Assembly (NCBI GenBank): GCA_033980235.1
Contig: CM067075.1
Span: 13,918,716-13,982,715 of the forward strand
DNA: 64,000 bases
Reading direction: 5' to 3'
DNA from: Diadema setosum
Taxonomy: Eukaryota > Echinodermata > Echinoidea > Diadematoida > Diadematidae
The stretch's first letter is position 1; the number at the start of each line of letters is the position of its first letter. Below, in pieces: positions 11,691 to 21,898 of this stretch. The position numbers and the translations under genes were made by a program. The notes beneath the pieces are model-generated. The model worked only from the letters and a program-made list of their open reading frames with translations, had not been told where the DNA came from and ran no database searches.

Positions 11691-11693
<3 letters not shown>
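11494..11693. mobile_element. palindromic element with ~80-bp arms, flanked by (TA)n on both sides
   Basis: The left arm, about 11494-11572, and the right arm, about 11612-11693, are inverted copies over AGCAATAATAAAGTCACAAC...CAATCTTGATTTAATGA with almost no differences. The centre is an AT-rich set of TTAATGATT repeats. (TA)n tracts abut both outer ends, suggesting insertion into, or growth of, a TA run at the target. Confidence 0.75.
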
Positions 11694-11743
<50 letters not shown>

Positions 11744-11775
11744 ATATATTATACGTATATATATAAATATATACT
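11694..11775. repeat. interrupted (TA)n microsatellite
   Basis: TA repeats with short interruptions (ATTATA, ATACGTATA). Confidence 0.9.
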
Positions 11776-11874
11776 TAAGCTGCTCTCAAATTTATACCCT
11801 TTATCATTTCCACGCATTGTCCGAATAGAGAAATGGCTGTCGAAAAGTCATCCTAATTGTCCTATAAATAACAT

Positions 11875-11954
11875 ATTGAAGAGCTTGCTTCCAAAAGGCG
11901 CTAAATCCATCATTTTCAATGGATTTAGCGCCTTTTGGAAGCAAGCTCTTCAAT
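11875..11954. repeat. perfect 36-bp-arm hairpin
   Basis: The arms 11875-11910 and 11919-11954 are exact reverse complements around an 8-nt loop (CATTTTCA). The arm carries CTTCCAAAAGGCGCTAAATC. No copy elsewhere in the window was noticed. Confidence 0.9.
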
Positions 11955-13147
11955 TATTGTCCATGATTTTAACTCTCCTGACGTGATCGTGTCCTGTCAG
12001 CTTTTCCGATTTCCCGGTATTTTTCAAATTACGATCTGTAGATCTGTTCACATCAGAAGGAGCTAACATGAAATGGACGTGAATTGACCTTTACTATCGG
12101 CGGTCTAATGAAGGTCGGATTTGTCGATGAATTCACAAAGCGTTGCAGTGATGTAATAATGTACCTGGGAGTACAGACAAGTACTGAATTATGACGTAAA
12201 GTTATATGCCCCCTGCAAATACTAGTATCTACGATCCTTATATACGTACTGCATGTGTCTTTTTTACGTAACAAGCTTCCTTAAGCCAAACATAACAAAT
12301 AAAGAGAACTGATAAGAGGAATTCAACCACGACCAATACAATATATTGCTTTATCTCTGTATTAGCACGAAATGTCACTGCGAAAGTCGACGTAACAATT
12401 AAAATCAGAAAATACCAGCCGTTTTTTTAATTCTACCCCGCCGATAGAAAATCAAGTATTAGAAGCCGGGCCTTCAAACAATCATTTTTTTTTTCCCACG
12501 AATAGAGGGTGATTACAAAATTGACCAAACCCACACACGTTATACGCCAAATAATGGTGGGGAAAGGTAACTCGCATAGAAATAAATACACAGTGTTGGA
12601 TTCAGCTGTAGGGTTTTTCTCATCGCGAAAACTTTTCTGGTGCAGGATGAACGAAACTTACTATGCCTATTGGATGTGCCAAACATTAAGAACAAAACAA
12701 AGACCCTTGAATTAGTGTCGTTTCAATTCATTTATTTCCATATGGATTATGTCCATTGTTCAGGAGCATTGTAAGTACACACTCACATACACATCATTAG
12801 TTCCTGTGTAAAGTTCTGGTTTTGTACAGAGCGTTAAAATTTGACCAAAATCTGGAGCCTAACTTTGAAATTAATCATGGATTTTATGAAACTGATATAG
12901 CTTTTCATATTCAAATCACTTCCAACTAAATTTTACACTATTCAGCTATTACTCATATCAATGACAGTTTCATCTGATATAACAGTTTTCAAGCTTTTAA
13001 GCATCAAACGTGGGAACTGTTTTTTGTAGCACCTAGTATAAAGTGAACGCAAAATAACGTACGTATACAGATTGGGCATGGAGGTGTTTGTGTACCTCCG
13101 TGGTTTGGGAAAGGGAATAGTCCTTGGATCTCCGCGCCATCGAGCCC
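11955..13147. other. intergenic stretch, nothing recognised
   Basis: Only short open frames. A small hairpin with GGAGGT...ACCTCC arms sits at about 13080-13100. No domain or element end was identified otherwise. Confidence 0.5.
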
Positions 13148-13246
13148 AACCTTCAACCTAGTTTGCAGGCACAAACCCTTGTTGTTCGTAGGAGTCTGCA
13201 TGCGCCAAGACTAATACACGCACCACTACACTGCAGCCTCTCCCAA
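13148..13246. repeat. left arm of the outer inverted repeat
   Basis: This segment is an inverted match to 21052-21165. GTTTGCAGGCACAAACCCTT here corresponds to AAGGGTTTGTGCCTGCAAAC there, with further matches towards the centre (AGGAGTCTGC, GCACCACT, CTCTCCC). The nested MITEs and LTR element lie between the arms, so an older hairpin-like element was the host of the later insertions. Confidence 0.7.
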
Positions 13247-14233
13247 TAAGGGTGGGATTTCACGGAGCACGCGAACGATTTGCGAAGGACGCGAATGACA
13301 AAATCCAGCATTCGGAAAAGTTTTTCGCCGAATGTTTTCCGACAATGAAGCCGAACACTATTCTTGCGCAATTTGTGCGAAGTTTCCGCGACGTATGTGC
13401 GAATGTCGTGTGTATCATTGCTAAAGTACAGCATGTTACGTACACGAAGAACACGCGGCGGAAATGCGAACAACGAAAAATTTTCAATAATCATGGGAGA
13501 AAATGTACCCAAGGAGAGGTGGAAGCTGTCTTGAGTTGAATTTTTTTCTTTCCTCTTTTTCCTCCTTTCTTTTTTCTCTCATTTTTCTATTGTGTGCCTG
13601 CCTACATTTTTTCCCCTAGGACGTATCTCCACTAGTAAAGCATATGATCTTTTTTTTTTTTTTTTTTTTTTGCAGTTCCTCCAACACATAATCTCTATAC
13701 TTCAAATGAAATTTTACATACTTTAGATTAATTTGAACTGTATTCTGCGATTTTTTTTTTGTATATCAAACATTTCTTTCTCTTTGCTAGTCTTTAATTT
13801 CTTTTGTTACTATAGTTGTTAATAATTGTTTGGAGTGCTTAGGTGTATGCTGCGATTTTTATTTGTAGAAAACGTATAGGTCATACATCCCCCAAACGTG
13901 CGGTAAACGTTCGCGAGAATGTCTCAAAAGGTACGCGAACAGTTTGCGATTACGTCGTAAAATGATCGGAAAACTTCGCAGATTTCGCGTAACATACGCG
14001 AGACATTCTTAGAAGTTTCGGAGTCTGTTTGGGGTTTCACGAACATTTTGCGAACATTGCGCGTGTCTTGCGAAGGTCTTGCGCATATGACGAAGCTTTC
14101 GAGAACAATTCACGAGCAAATCCCGACTAAGTGTGCGGAAAAGGTTCGCGAAAAATTTCAAACTTTTTTTGAAATTTTCGCCGAAGTAAAAACGACATTC
14201 GCGAACAATTGACGACGCTTCCGAACCCTCATG

Positions 14234-14237
14234 TTTG
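14234..14237 (+). repeat. target-site duplication TTTG, left
   Basis: The same TTTG follows the right LTR at 19862-19865. The undisturbed site in MITE copy B (about 20952-20962) reads CGTTTGTTTGG, as expected before insertion. Confidence 0.85.
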
Positions 14238-14983
14238 TGTAAGAGTGCTGGTTTTATGGTGTCGGTAGCGTGGTGTGCACTCTTAACTATAGTATACGAT
14301 GTCAAGCCACAGTCGAACATTAGTTAATGCAGGAGACAAGGTGGTGGTTCCAAGACATACAATTTAGTTTATTAGATATAATGATCAGGAATTCCAGAAT
14401 GGTGCATAATACTGACGAGGGAATATTTTTTGGTAGTATATATAAAGAATACTGTTCCACTCCTTCTTGGCACATGACCGAACGGAGTCGGGGCCGGAGT
14501 AAGATTGATTCCTCAACTCCAGAAGCATAAGATATATAGGGACATGGTCATTCACATGGATAGAAGTTAAGAGATTAATAGGAGAGGGTCTATGTTGTGG
14601 GGATTATAGGTTCATTGAACAGTACTGTGTAAGGGACTGGCCGTGGGAATTGTAAACACAGTTAGTCTGAATCTACTTAAACTTGATTGAGGACAAAGGG
14701 AAGGATTAGCTATTGAGTAGAGATTAACCAAAGTAATAAAGATGGTTGGGTTCTGAATGGAAGTTTCATTGGAGGTTTGATAGTCTTGTTAATAAAAGGA
14801 TATGAGACTATAAAGCTGGGAAGTGTACACAGGGTTTGGGATTGGACTGGCCATATATGTAGACAGTATAATTGGGGCAGGAAATGGGGATAAATTCTTA
14901 ACTTGGTCAATCAAGAGACACTTATAAATTACATGAGGTTTGTTCTGTTTTAAGGTATAAACTCCCTATTTCTACATCTTACA
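14238..14983 (-). repeat. left LTR (3' LTR of the minus-strand element)
   Basis: 746 bp, starting TGTAAGA and ending TCTTACA, so TG...CA with a 7-bp terminal inverted repeat. It is nearly identical to 19117-19861: I count one substitution and one T-run length difference. On the minus strand a TATATA-type box (around 14440) and an AATAAA (14368-14373) lie in the order expected for promoter and polyadenylation signal. That functional reading is inference. Confidence 0.9.
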
Positions 14984-16522
14984 TTCGTCCAATCTTTCAA
15001 AAAGAAACGTCCTCGTTTCATAATTATATACTGCAATATTTAAAGAGTTCAAACGATTGACACATAAAGAAATTCTAATACATTTACGGAGAGAAAAAAA
15101 ATTATAAGAAAACACTGTTGACATGTAAACATAATAGAAATGATTGCTACACAAAACATAATCAAATTGAGTAGCATATTAATAATTAGCAAATTAGTGA
15201 AATAATTAGAAAGAAGATTGATGTGTACATATATCTTGCAGATGAGGTATAAAAAAAAATCACCAAAGAAACCTATTTTCCAGGGGACATATCATTGTCA
15301 TGAGAGGTGTAGGAAAAACAGCAGGGCCTACACATAGTATAGTAACCAATACATACCGAGGTAACTATATACATTAATTTTAGAATGGAAATAGAAGGGA
15401 TAGGAAAATAAGAGATCATCATAGTAATCCACAAACTGTATGTAAAACTCAAAGAACAATCAGAGGTCCAAGAATTGACAAAAATTATATTACCATATAC
15501 ACTACGTTAAAAAAAAACACTTAACATAAATGACAAAACTACAAACTAGAAGAATACACTGATTGCATACATCTAGTCTTGTGCACAGCAAATATGTTGC
15601 AAAATGAACAGTATAATCATTAAAAAAAAAACACTTAAGAAGAGGAACAGACAGAGGAGAAAGGAGAATGAAGCAATTAGATTAAATGACCTAAATTATA
15701 CAGAATTGGTGTCTTTGAAATGCACCATGCAAGAAACTAGTAAATAATGATGTTGATGAACAACATGTAAAAAGATATCTGGCATCAAGAGTAATTCAAA
15801 TTGTGTAGATAATAATATTATGTATATGAGAAAGTTGGGCAAACAACAGGAAATTTATGTGGTGAAAATGTGCATATATATCTAGACTGCAACAAGTTTA
15901 CTAATGGTACAATTTTTTCTCTTTTTTTTTTCATACACAAGCAATTGATCAGAAAAACAACATTTCTCCAAAAAAAAAAAATCAAAAGTTACAACCGTAC
16001 TTAACTAAGAAATTTATGCCAAAAAGTAAAAACACTTATTAATCATGTTAAAAAGAATTCTTTCAGAAATAAAACACAATATACATGCTAACAATGAAAA
16101 ACCTAAATACCAAATAATGCTACAAATTTACATCAGAAGTTAAACCGACATTATTGTTGAGCAAGAAGCAGAAATCGGGATATAAAACGGCCAAGAAAGG
16201 GGCAATTGAACGTGACAGAGAGTGAGAAGGAAAAAAGGGAAAGTATGAACAATGCAGAAAAATGAATGAACAGCCATGTGGGACGGGGATGAGTGAGCAA
16301 AATATCATTGAAAGTACAGAAAGAAGGTATAAAGTAGAGATGACATTAAAAACAAAGTTTCACTACTAAAAAATAGGAATTTAAGTGCCCAGGAAGGGGA
16401 AGGGATAAGGAGACTTGCCATAAATGCTCAATTATGTGTAAATAATTAATGAATATTCTGAAATTTGAAATTTGGAAGTAAAGAAAAGAAAAAGATTTCA
16501 TTACATCCTGTCGCATCATAAA

Positions 16523-18103
16523 TTATGATGGGTCATAATCATTTGGGGGATTAGGGAGCTGACCGCCGTGTGTCCGAACACTATCGGCATGGACCACAGC
16601 GTGTGCATCGTAAAAGAAGTGTGATGAGGCAATGGACATGTGAGAGGGGACCACAGAGTCGCAATTCGTGAAGTGGCCGGGCGACGGCTGAGGATAGTGA
16701 GAATGGAGCAGAGATGGGGGAAAGGGCTTAAATGTGTGGGTTTGCGAGGAAACAGTACAGTGAGCTTGAAGAGGGGGTTGGTAGTCGGGCAAATTAGGAG
16801 GAGAAGAGGTGGAGAAAGGGGTGGAACTGTCCGAATCAGTCCCAGTGGAAGATGATGTAGGGGCATCGGAGTCAGAGGCAAGGGGAAGAATGTCGCAGTC
16901 AATAGAAAGAGGGGAAAGTGGGCTAGAGATGGGAAGAGTGCACTTCAGAGATCGGATTGGAGTTGGGGGAGATGGAGGTGAGGGGTGGGAAATCACTGCA
17001 CATGTTTGTGGTAGTGAGGGAGGTGGAAAAACTGAGGTGCGATATGAATTACAGGCCTCACAGTGAGAGCAGAGTTCCGCAATGTCTTTGCGCGTCCCAT
17101 GCCAGTAGCAGAGCCCTTCAATAAGCTCAATTGTCTTGGCTGTACCAAAGTGAAAAGCTGACATGGAAGTATGCATGACAGTCAAGACAGTAGGGATCAC
17201 AGAATAGGGTATGACAATTTGTTCTATCATTATCCCAGAGGGATGTCTCTTCCGCCGACACAACAATCCATCACGAATTACGAAACGCTCAAACTGATGC
17301 CGGAACTTGAACAAGCATTCCTCGTAATGAGGGATGGCCGATTTTGGGGGTACATATCCAGAACGGATCCAGGCAGTGACCTGCCGGATGATTAGATTCT
17401 GGTGCTGAGCCTGATGAAGGCGTACACCATGTTTTAACAGAACACCACAAAAGGAGGAAACGTTAGTAGGAGGAGCGGGAGGAGAGGGAGGAGATGAAAT
17501 TGACGATGAATCGGCACATGCTGATGCCGATGAAGGAAGTGAAGCTACTTCAATCGGTACAGCTGGTGATGGAGATAAGGGAGGGGATGGATTATGACCT
17601 CTGTCTATTGTTGAAGGAAAAGATGAAGATACAGGTAAATCGTCATGGCCACCTTTGTAATGACCACCAGGAGAAGGAGGCGGGGGTGGAGAAGAAAGCT
17701 TTCTCACACCGGAGGTATCATGTGGAGGTGGAGCTGAAGAATGAAGTCTGGTGGAGGTTGGAGAGAATGTATGGGGGCCATATCGATAATGACTTGAATC
17801 ATCATAACGATGATCGTAACCATACCGACTGGTTGAAGAGATGGAGTGGTTATAGTAGTTAGAGTAATGATCAGGGGAAGGAGAACGCGAGTGATAACGA
17901 TGATGTCGGGAATAGGAAGAACTATAGTCATGAGAAGGAGAACGAGGACTATAGTGTGAACGAGAGTGGGAGTAGGATGAATGGCGCTCCGGGGAGGGAG
18001 AACGGGAGTGATAGGGGGAGCGATAGGAATGATAGGAGGGTGAATGAGGTCGAAAACTGTGAGATCGATCTCGAGAGTAATTATGATCCCGGGAAGAATA
18101 CAT
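16523..18103 (-). CDS. Arg/Ser-rich protein with an integrase-type H2C2 zinc-binding domain
   Basis: An uninterrupted 526-codon ORF inside the LTR element starts at ATG 18101-18103, after a pyrimidine-rich leader. Residues 1-130 are rich in Ser, Arg, His and Tyr with repeated RSPSP-like units, resembling RS domains. Residues 130-215 are Pro/Ser-rich. Residues about 218-360 match the zinc-binding end of Ty3/Gypsy integrases: RDGLLCRR, then IPYSV, then H311 and H318, KT, YWHGTRKDI, and the Cys cluster C345/C348/C351 (H318-x29-C348-x2-C351). The C-terminus is Ser/Pro-rich and has no DDE core. Seen: the motif and composition. Inferred: a nucleic-acid- or integrase-binding accessory protein. It could instead be a decayed pol fused to a captured exon, but the frame is intact. 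Confidence 0.7.
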   Translation of the reverse strand: MYSSRDHNYSRDRSHSFRPHSPSYHSYRSPYHSRSPSPERHSSYSHSRSHYSPRSPSHDYSSSYSRHHRYHSRSPSPDHYSNYYNHSISSTSRYGYDHRYDDSSHYRYGPHTFSPTSTRLHSSAPPPHDTSGVRKLSSPPPPPSPGGHYKGGHDDLPVSSSFPSTIDRGHNPSPPLSPSPAVPIEVASLPSSASACADSSSISSPPSPPAPPTNVSSFCGVLLKHGVRLHQAQHQNLIIRQVTAWIRSGYVPPKSAIPHYEECLFKFRHQFERFVIRDGLLCRRKRHPSGIMIEQIVIPYSVIPTVLTVMHTSMSAFHFGTAKTIELIEGLCYWHGTRKDIAELCSHCEACNSYRTSVFPPPSLPQTCAVISHPSPPSPPTPIRSLKCTLPISSPLSPLSIDCDILPLASDSDAPTSSSTGTDSDSSTPFSTSSPPNLPDYQPPLQAHCTVSSQTHTFKPFPPSLLHSHYPQPSPGHFTNCDSVVPSHMSIASSHFFYDAHAVVHADSVRTHGGQLPNPPNDYDPS

Positions 18104-19102
18104 TGTGTTGAAAAAAAAGTATGTGGAATAAAAGGAATATCAATGTACAAAATCAATATAACCAAATGTTTACAGTAAAAATGAGGGGGGAAATAGCAAA
18201 GAAGAAAGAAGCGCCATGAGATATAAGACTGAGAGAATGAAACAGGACACTGAAGGGAAATGAGGGGCACTACTACGCAGTGAAAAGTATGAGCTATAAG
18301 GTAAAATGTAATACGCTTGGTAAAGCGTCAGCTGACAGCACACAATAAAAACAATAGCTACAAAGGGAGGGGTAGTATAGTGTAAAGCAAAGAAAACAAA
18401 CTAGATGATATACTACTATAAGCTATCATAATACCTATATCTATATATGTAGAAATCATGGAATGCAGTGATAATGACAGCTAATCATAAAAAAATTAAA
18501 ATAGAACATGAGGTCCTATACACACAAAAAAATGCAATATAATTCAGACAGTAGAAATGATATACAATGTAGAAAGAGGGCAAATAAAGTTCGAAAGTAG
18601 ACTTAACAATCTGGAGAGACGTAACAGATGAACAGGCGAGGTTTGCCGGGAAGACTGCGTTGAGGAGCCCACGAAGGCAGCTTCCTTGCAGGCGCAGCTT
18701 CAGGTAGCACAAGTCCAGAGACAGGATGAGGAGGATGACCACAGTAGAGGGAAGATGATGGGTTGACAGAAGATCGTCAGGTACAGAAGATCGTCAGGTA
18801 GAAGCCGAAGGTAGACAGGAAGAAGATGAACAGGATCCCAGAAAGTCGATAAGAAGAGATGACCAGGGGGAGTTGAACAGAAACACGGACAGAGTAGACT
18901 GGAACACTGACTAACCTGCGTTAGTCAACAACAGCATAGCGTTCAAAAATTATTGTACAATTGTACAATATGCAGGAAACATACCAGGCTCATACAAGTT
19001 GACATGGATGAACAGCAGCGCGACATCACGCCAACAGGTTGCAGGTCACCGTTTTGCTGCTGCCACCAAGAGTAACGTCGAGCGGGTAGATGGCTCCGCT
19101 TT

Positions 19103-19115
19103 ACCGCTGCCACCA
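19103..19115 (-). other. primer binding site, tRNA-Leu type
   Basis: On the minus strand, one base inside the right LTR, the sequence reads TGGTGGCAGCGGT. This is the complement of ACCGCTGCCACCA, the 3' end of eukaryotic tRNA-Leu (AAG/TAG type) with CCA. It fixes the strand and identifies the right LTR as the 5' LTR. Confidence 0.8.
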
Positions 19116-19116
19116 C

Positions 19117-19861
19117 TGTAAGAGTGCTGGTTTTATGGTGTCGGTAGCGTGGTGTGCACTCTTAACTATAGTATACGATGTCAAGCCACAGTCGAACATT
19201 AGTTAATGCAGGAGACAAGGTGGTGGTTCCAAGACATACAATTTAGTTTATTAGATATAATGATCAGGAATTCCAGAATGGTGCATAATACTGACGAGGG
19301 AATATTTTTGGTAGTATATATAAAGAATACTGTTCCACTCCTTCTTGGCACATGACCGAACGGAGTCGGGGCCGGAGTAAGATTGATTCCTCAACTCCAG
19401 AAGCATAAGATATATAGGGACATGGTCATTCACATGGATAGAAGTTAAGAGATTAATAGGAGAGGGTCTATGTTGTGGGGATTATAGGTTCATTGAACAG
19501 TACTGTGTAAGGGACTGGCCGTGGGAATTGTAAACACAGTTAGTCTAAATCTACTTAAACTTGATTGAGGACAAAGGGAAGGATTAGCTATTGAGTAGAG
19601 ATTAACCAAAGTAATAAAGATGGTTGGGTTCTGAATGGAAGTTTCATTGGAGGTTTGATAGTCTTGTTAATAAAAGGATATGAGACTATAAAGCTGGGAA
19701 GTGTACACAGGGTTTGGGATTGGACTGGCCATATATGTAGACAGTATAATTGGGGCAGGAAATGGGGATAAATTCTTAACTTGGTCAATCAAGAGACACT
19801 TATAAATTACATGAGGTTTGTTCTGTTTTAAGGTATAAACTCCCTATTTCTACATCTTACA
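19117..19861 (-). repeat. right LTR (5' LTR of the minus-strand element)
   Basis: 745 bp, a near-identical direct repeat of 14238-14983, with the same TGTAAGA...TCTTACA ends and flanked by TTTG at 19862-19865. Confidence 0.9.
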
Positions 19862-19960
19862 TTTGTTTGGCGATCTTTTGCAGACTAAAATGCGAATGCT
19901 GGATTTTGCCATTCGCGTCATTCGCAAATCGTTCGCGTGCTCCGTGAAATCCCACCCTAA

Positions 19961-21048
19961 GGGTGGGATTTCACGGAGCACGCGAACGATTTGCGAAGGA
20001 CGCGAATGACAAAATCCAACATTCGGAAAAGTTTTTCTCCGAATGTTTTCCGACAATGAAGCCGAAAACTATTCTTGCGAAATTTGTGCGAAGTTTCCAC
20101 GACGTATGTGCGAATGTCGTGTGTATCATTGCTAAAGTACAGCATGTTACGTACACGAAGAACACGCGACGGAAATGCGAACAACGAAAAATTTTCAATA
20201 ATCATGGGAGAAAATGTACCCAAGGAGAGGTGGAAGCTGTCTTCAGTTGATTTTTTTTTCTTTGTTCTGTTTCTCCTTTCTTTTTCTCTCATTTCTCTAT
20301 CGCGTGCTTGCCTACATTTTTTTTTTCCTGTTTAGGACCTATCTCCACTAGTAAAGCATTTGATTTTTGTAGCAGTTCCTCCCACACATATTCTCTATAG
20401 TTCAAATGAAATTTTACATACTTGAGATTAATTTTTAGTGTATTCTGCGATTTCTTTTTGTACATTATATCAAACATTAAAGTTTTCTTTCTCTTTGCTA
20501 GTTTTTAATTTCTTTTGTTACTATAGTTGTTAATAATTCTTTGATGTTTAGATGTATTCTACGATTTTTATCTGTAGATAACGTATAAGTCATACATCCC
20601 CCAAAGTGCGGTAAACGTTCGCGAGAATGTCTCAAAAGGTACGCGAACAGTTTGCGATTACGTCGTAAAATGATCGGAAAAACTTCGCAGATTTCGCGTA
20701 ACATACGCGAGACATTCTCCAAAGTTTCGGAGTCTGTTTGGGGTTTCACGAACATTTTGCGAATATCGCGCGTGTCTTGCGAAGGTCTTGCGCCTATGAC
20801 GAAGCTTTAAAGACACTTTCGAGAACAATTCACGAGCAAATCCCGACTAAGTGTGCGGAAAAGGTTCGCAAAAAATTTCAAACTTTTTTGAAATTCTCGC
20901 CGAAGTAAAAACGACATTCGCGAACAATTGACGACGCTTCCGAACCCTCACGTTTGTTTGGCGATCTTTTGCAGACTAAAATGCGAATGCTGGATTTTGC
21001 CATTCGCGTCATTCGCAAATCGTTCGCGTGCTCCGTGAAATCCCACCC
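19961..21048 (+). mobile_element. MITE copy B (PIF/Harbinger-like), intact
   Basis: A 1,088-bp intact copy of the family that forms element A, in the same orientation. Its ~65-bp terminal inverted repeats start GGGTGGGATTTCACGG, and it is flanked by TAA at 19958-19960 and 21049-21051. The left TAA is shared with the right end of copy A, so the two elements abut with a single TAA between them. No transposase is encoded. The interior carries many TTCGCG/CGCGAA words. Confidence 0.8.
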
Positions 21049-21051
21049 TAA

Positions 21052-21165
21052 GGGAGAAGCTACAACACAGGGCCTAAGGAACAGTGCGGGAGTGGTGCAT
21101 GTAGTAGACTTAGCGCAGACTCCTTTACGACCAACAAGGGTTTGTGCCTGCAAACTACCTTCAAC
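21052..21165. repeat. right arm of the outer inverted repeat
   Basis: Inverted match to 13148-13246, including AAGGGTTTGTGCCTGCAAAC and CAGACTCCT. The arms are more diverged from each other than the MITEs nested between them, consistent with an older host repeat. Confidence 0.65.
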
Positions 21166-21837
21166 CCCTGGATTACCTTGTAGTATGGTTGGACCTACTA
21201 CTCATCGACCGACTAATGTTTATTTGCTTGATAAGAATATTTAACACTGAAATTCACGTTAAAAACTTGACCTACGTGATTGAGAAAATCCAGCACTATC
21301 AAATGCCTTTGCTCCTTATTGAGATCGACCGCTGTTTTTGCATTGACAATGCACGCAAACCGAGTTGTATTGAACACCGTGTTGCACGAAGCTTTTAGAA
21401 ACTTCCATAGACATTACATTACGATTCGGTGAAAATATTCATTCGAAATTTTGTCCTTGATTAAAACCATTAATGAACAGTGAATTTTCGCGTTTTCCCA
21501 CACCATCCTCATCAACGGTCAAAGCCAATCCATTTTTATGTGCTCTGCGCGCAGTGAAGTGCGTACTAAGCGCTCTGTGCGCCAATGTATAAGCGGTCGG
21601 TTTCAAAAAGGGTGGTCGATATGTAGTAGGGCTACCATACACCTTTGTATAGTAACGTCATGATTCTGAAATATGTATACCTGTACCTTGATTCAATGAG
21701 CGTGATACCAGCGATTTTGGTTCTTTATTTGCTCAAGAGATGTAGGTTCTATTGTCCTTATCGGACCAATAGGAAATTGGCAATACGGCTGTCGCTATGG
21801 CCGTTAGTAAACCTCTTTCAGGTTATGCCATCATCAA
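21166..21837. other. intergenic stretch, nothing recognised
   Basis: Short open frames without recognisable domains or splice pattern. Confidence 0.5.
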
Positions 21838-21898
21838 GTGTTTGTTTGTTTGTTTGTTTGTTGTTGTTGTTGTTTTTTTTTTTTTTTGGGGGGGGGTT
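21838..21898 (+). repeat. (TTTG)n-(TTG)n-poly-T-poly-G tract
   Basis: Same order of simple repeats as at 10881-10957. Confidence 0.9.

Larger units (their letters stand above)
14238..19861 (-). mobile_element. non-autonomous LTR retrotransposon with a single ORF
   Basis: The 5,624-bp element has two ~745-bp LTRs, a TTTG target duplication and, next to the right LTR, a primer binding site matching tRNA-Leu. That site fixes transcription on the minus strand. The 4,133-bp interior holds one substantial frame (16523-18103). I find no gag, protease, reverse transcriptase, RNase H or integrase catalytic core, so mobilisation would need proteins from another element. The sequence downstream of the ORF (14984-16522) has no substantial minus-strand open frame. 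Near-identical LTRs indicate a very recent insertion. Confidence 0.85.
13250..19957 (+). mobile_element. MITE copy A (PIF/Harbinger-like), split by an LTR retrotransposon
   Basis: Element A occupies 13250-14237 and 19866-19957 (1,080 bp without the insertion). Its ends are ~65-bp terminal inverted repeats beginning GGGTGGGATTTCACGGAGCA. TAA lies on each side (13247-13249 and 19958-19960). A 3-bp TAA/TTA duplication with GGG-starting ends fits the PIF/Harbinger superfamily. The interior is rich in TTCGCGA-type words and has no transposase, so it is non-autonomous. The LTR element sits just inside the right terminal repeat. Confidence 0.8.

Noticed and set aside
13252..13539. Parallel frames in the two MITE copies (13252-13539, 19963-20250) as a transposase
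   Set aside because: The frames are conserved only because the MITEs are similar. They begin in the terminal repeat, are short, and carry no DDE or DNA-binding motif.
16640..17862. Open frames on the plus strand opposite the RS/H2C2 ORF
   Set aside because: They are antisense shadows of the biased Ser/Pro/Arg composition. The primer binding site places the transcript on the minus strand and the H2C2 motif is only in the minus frame.
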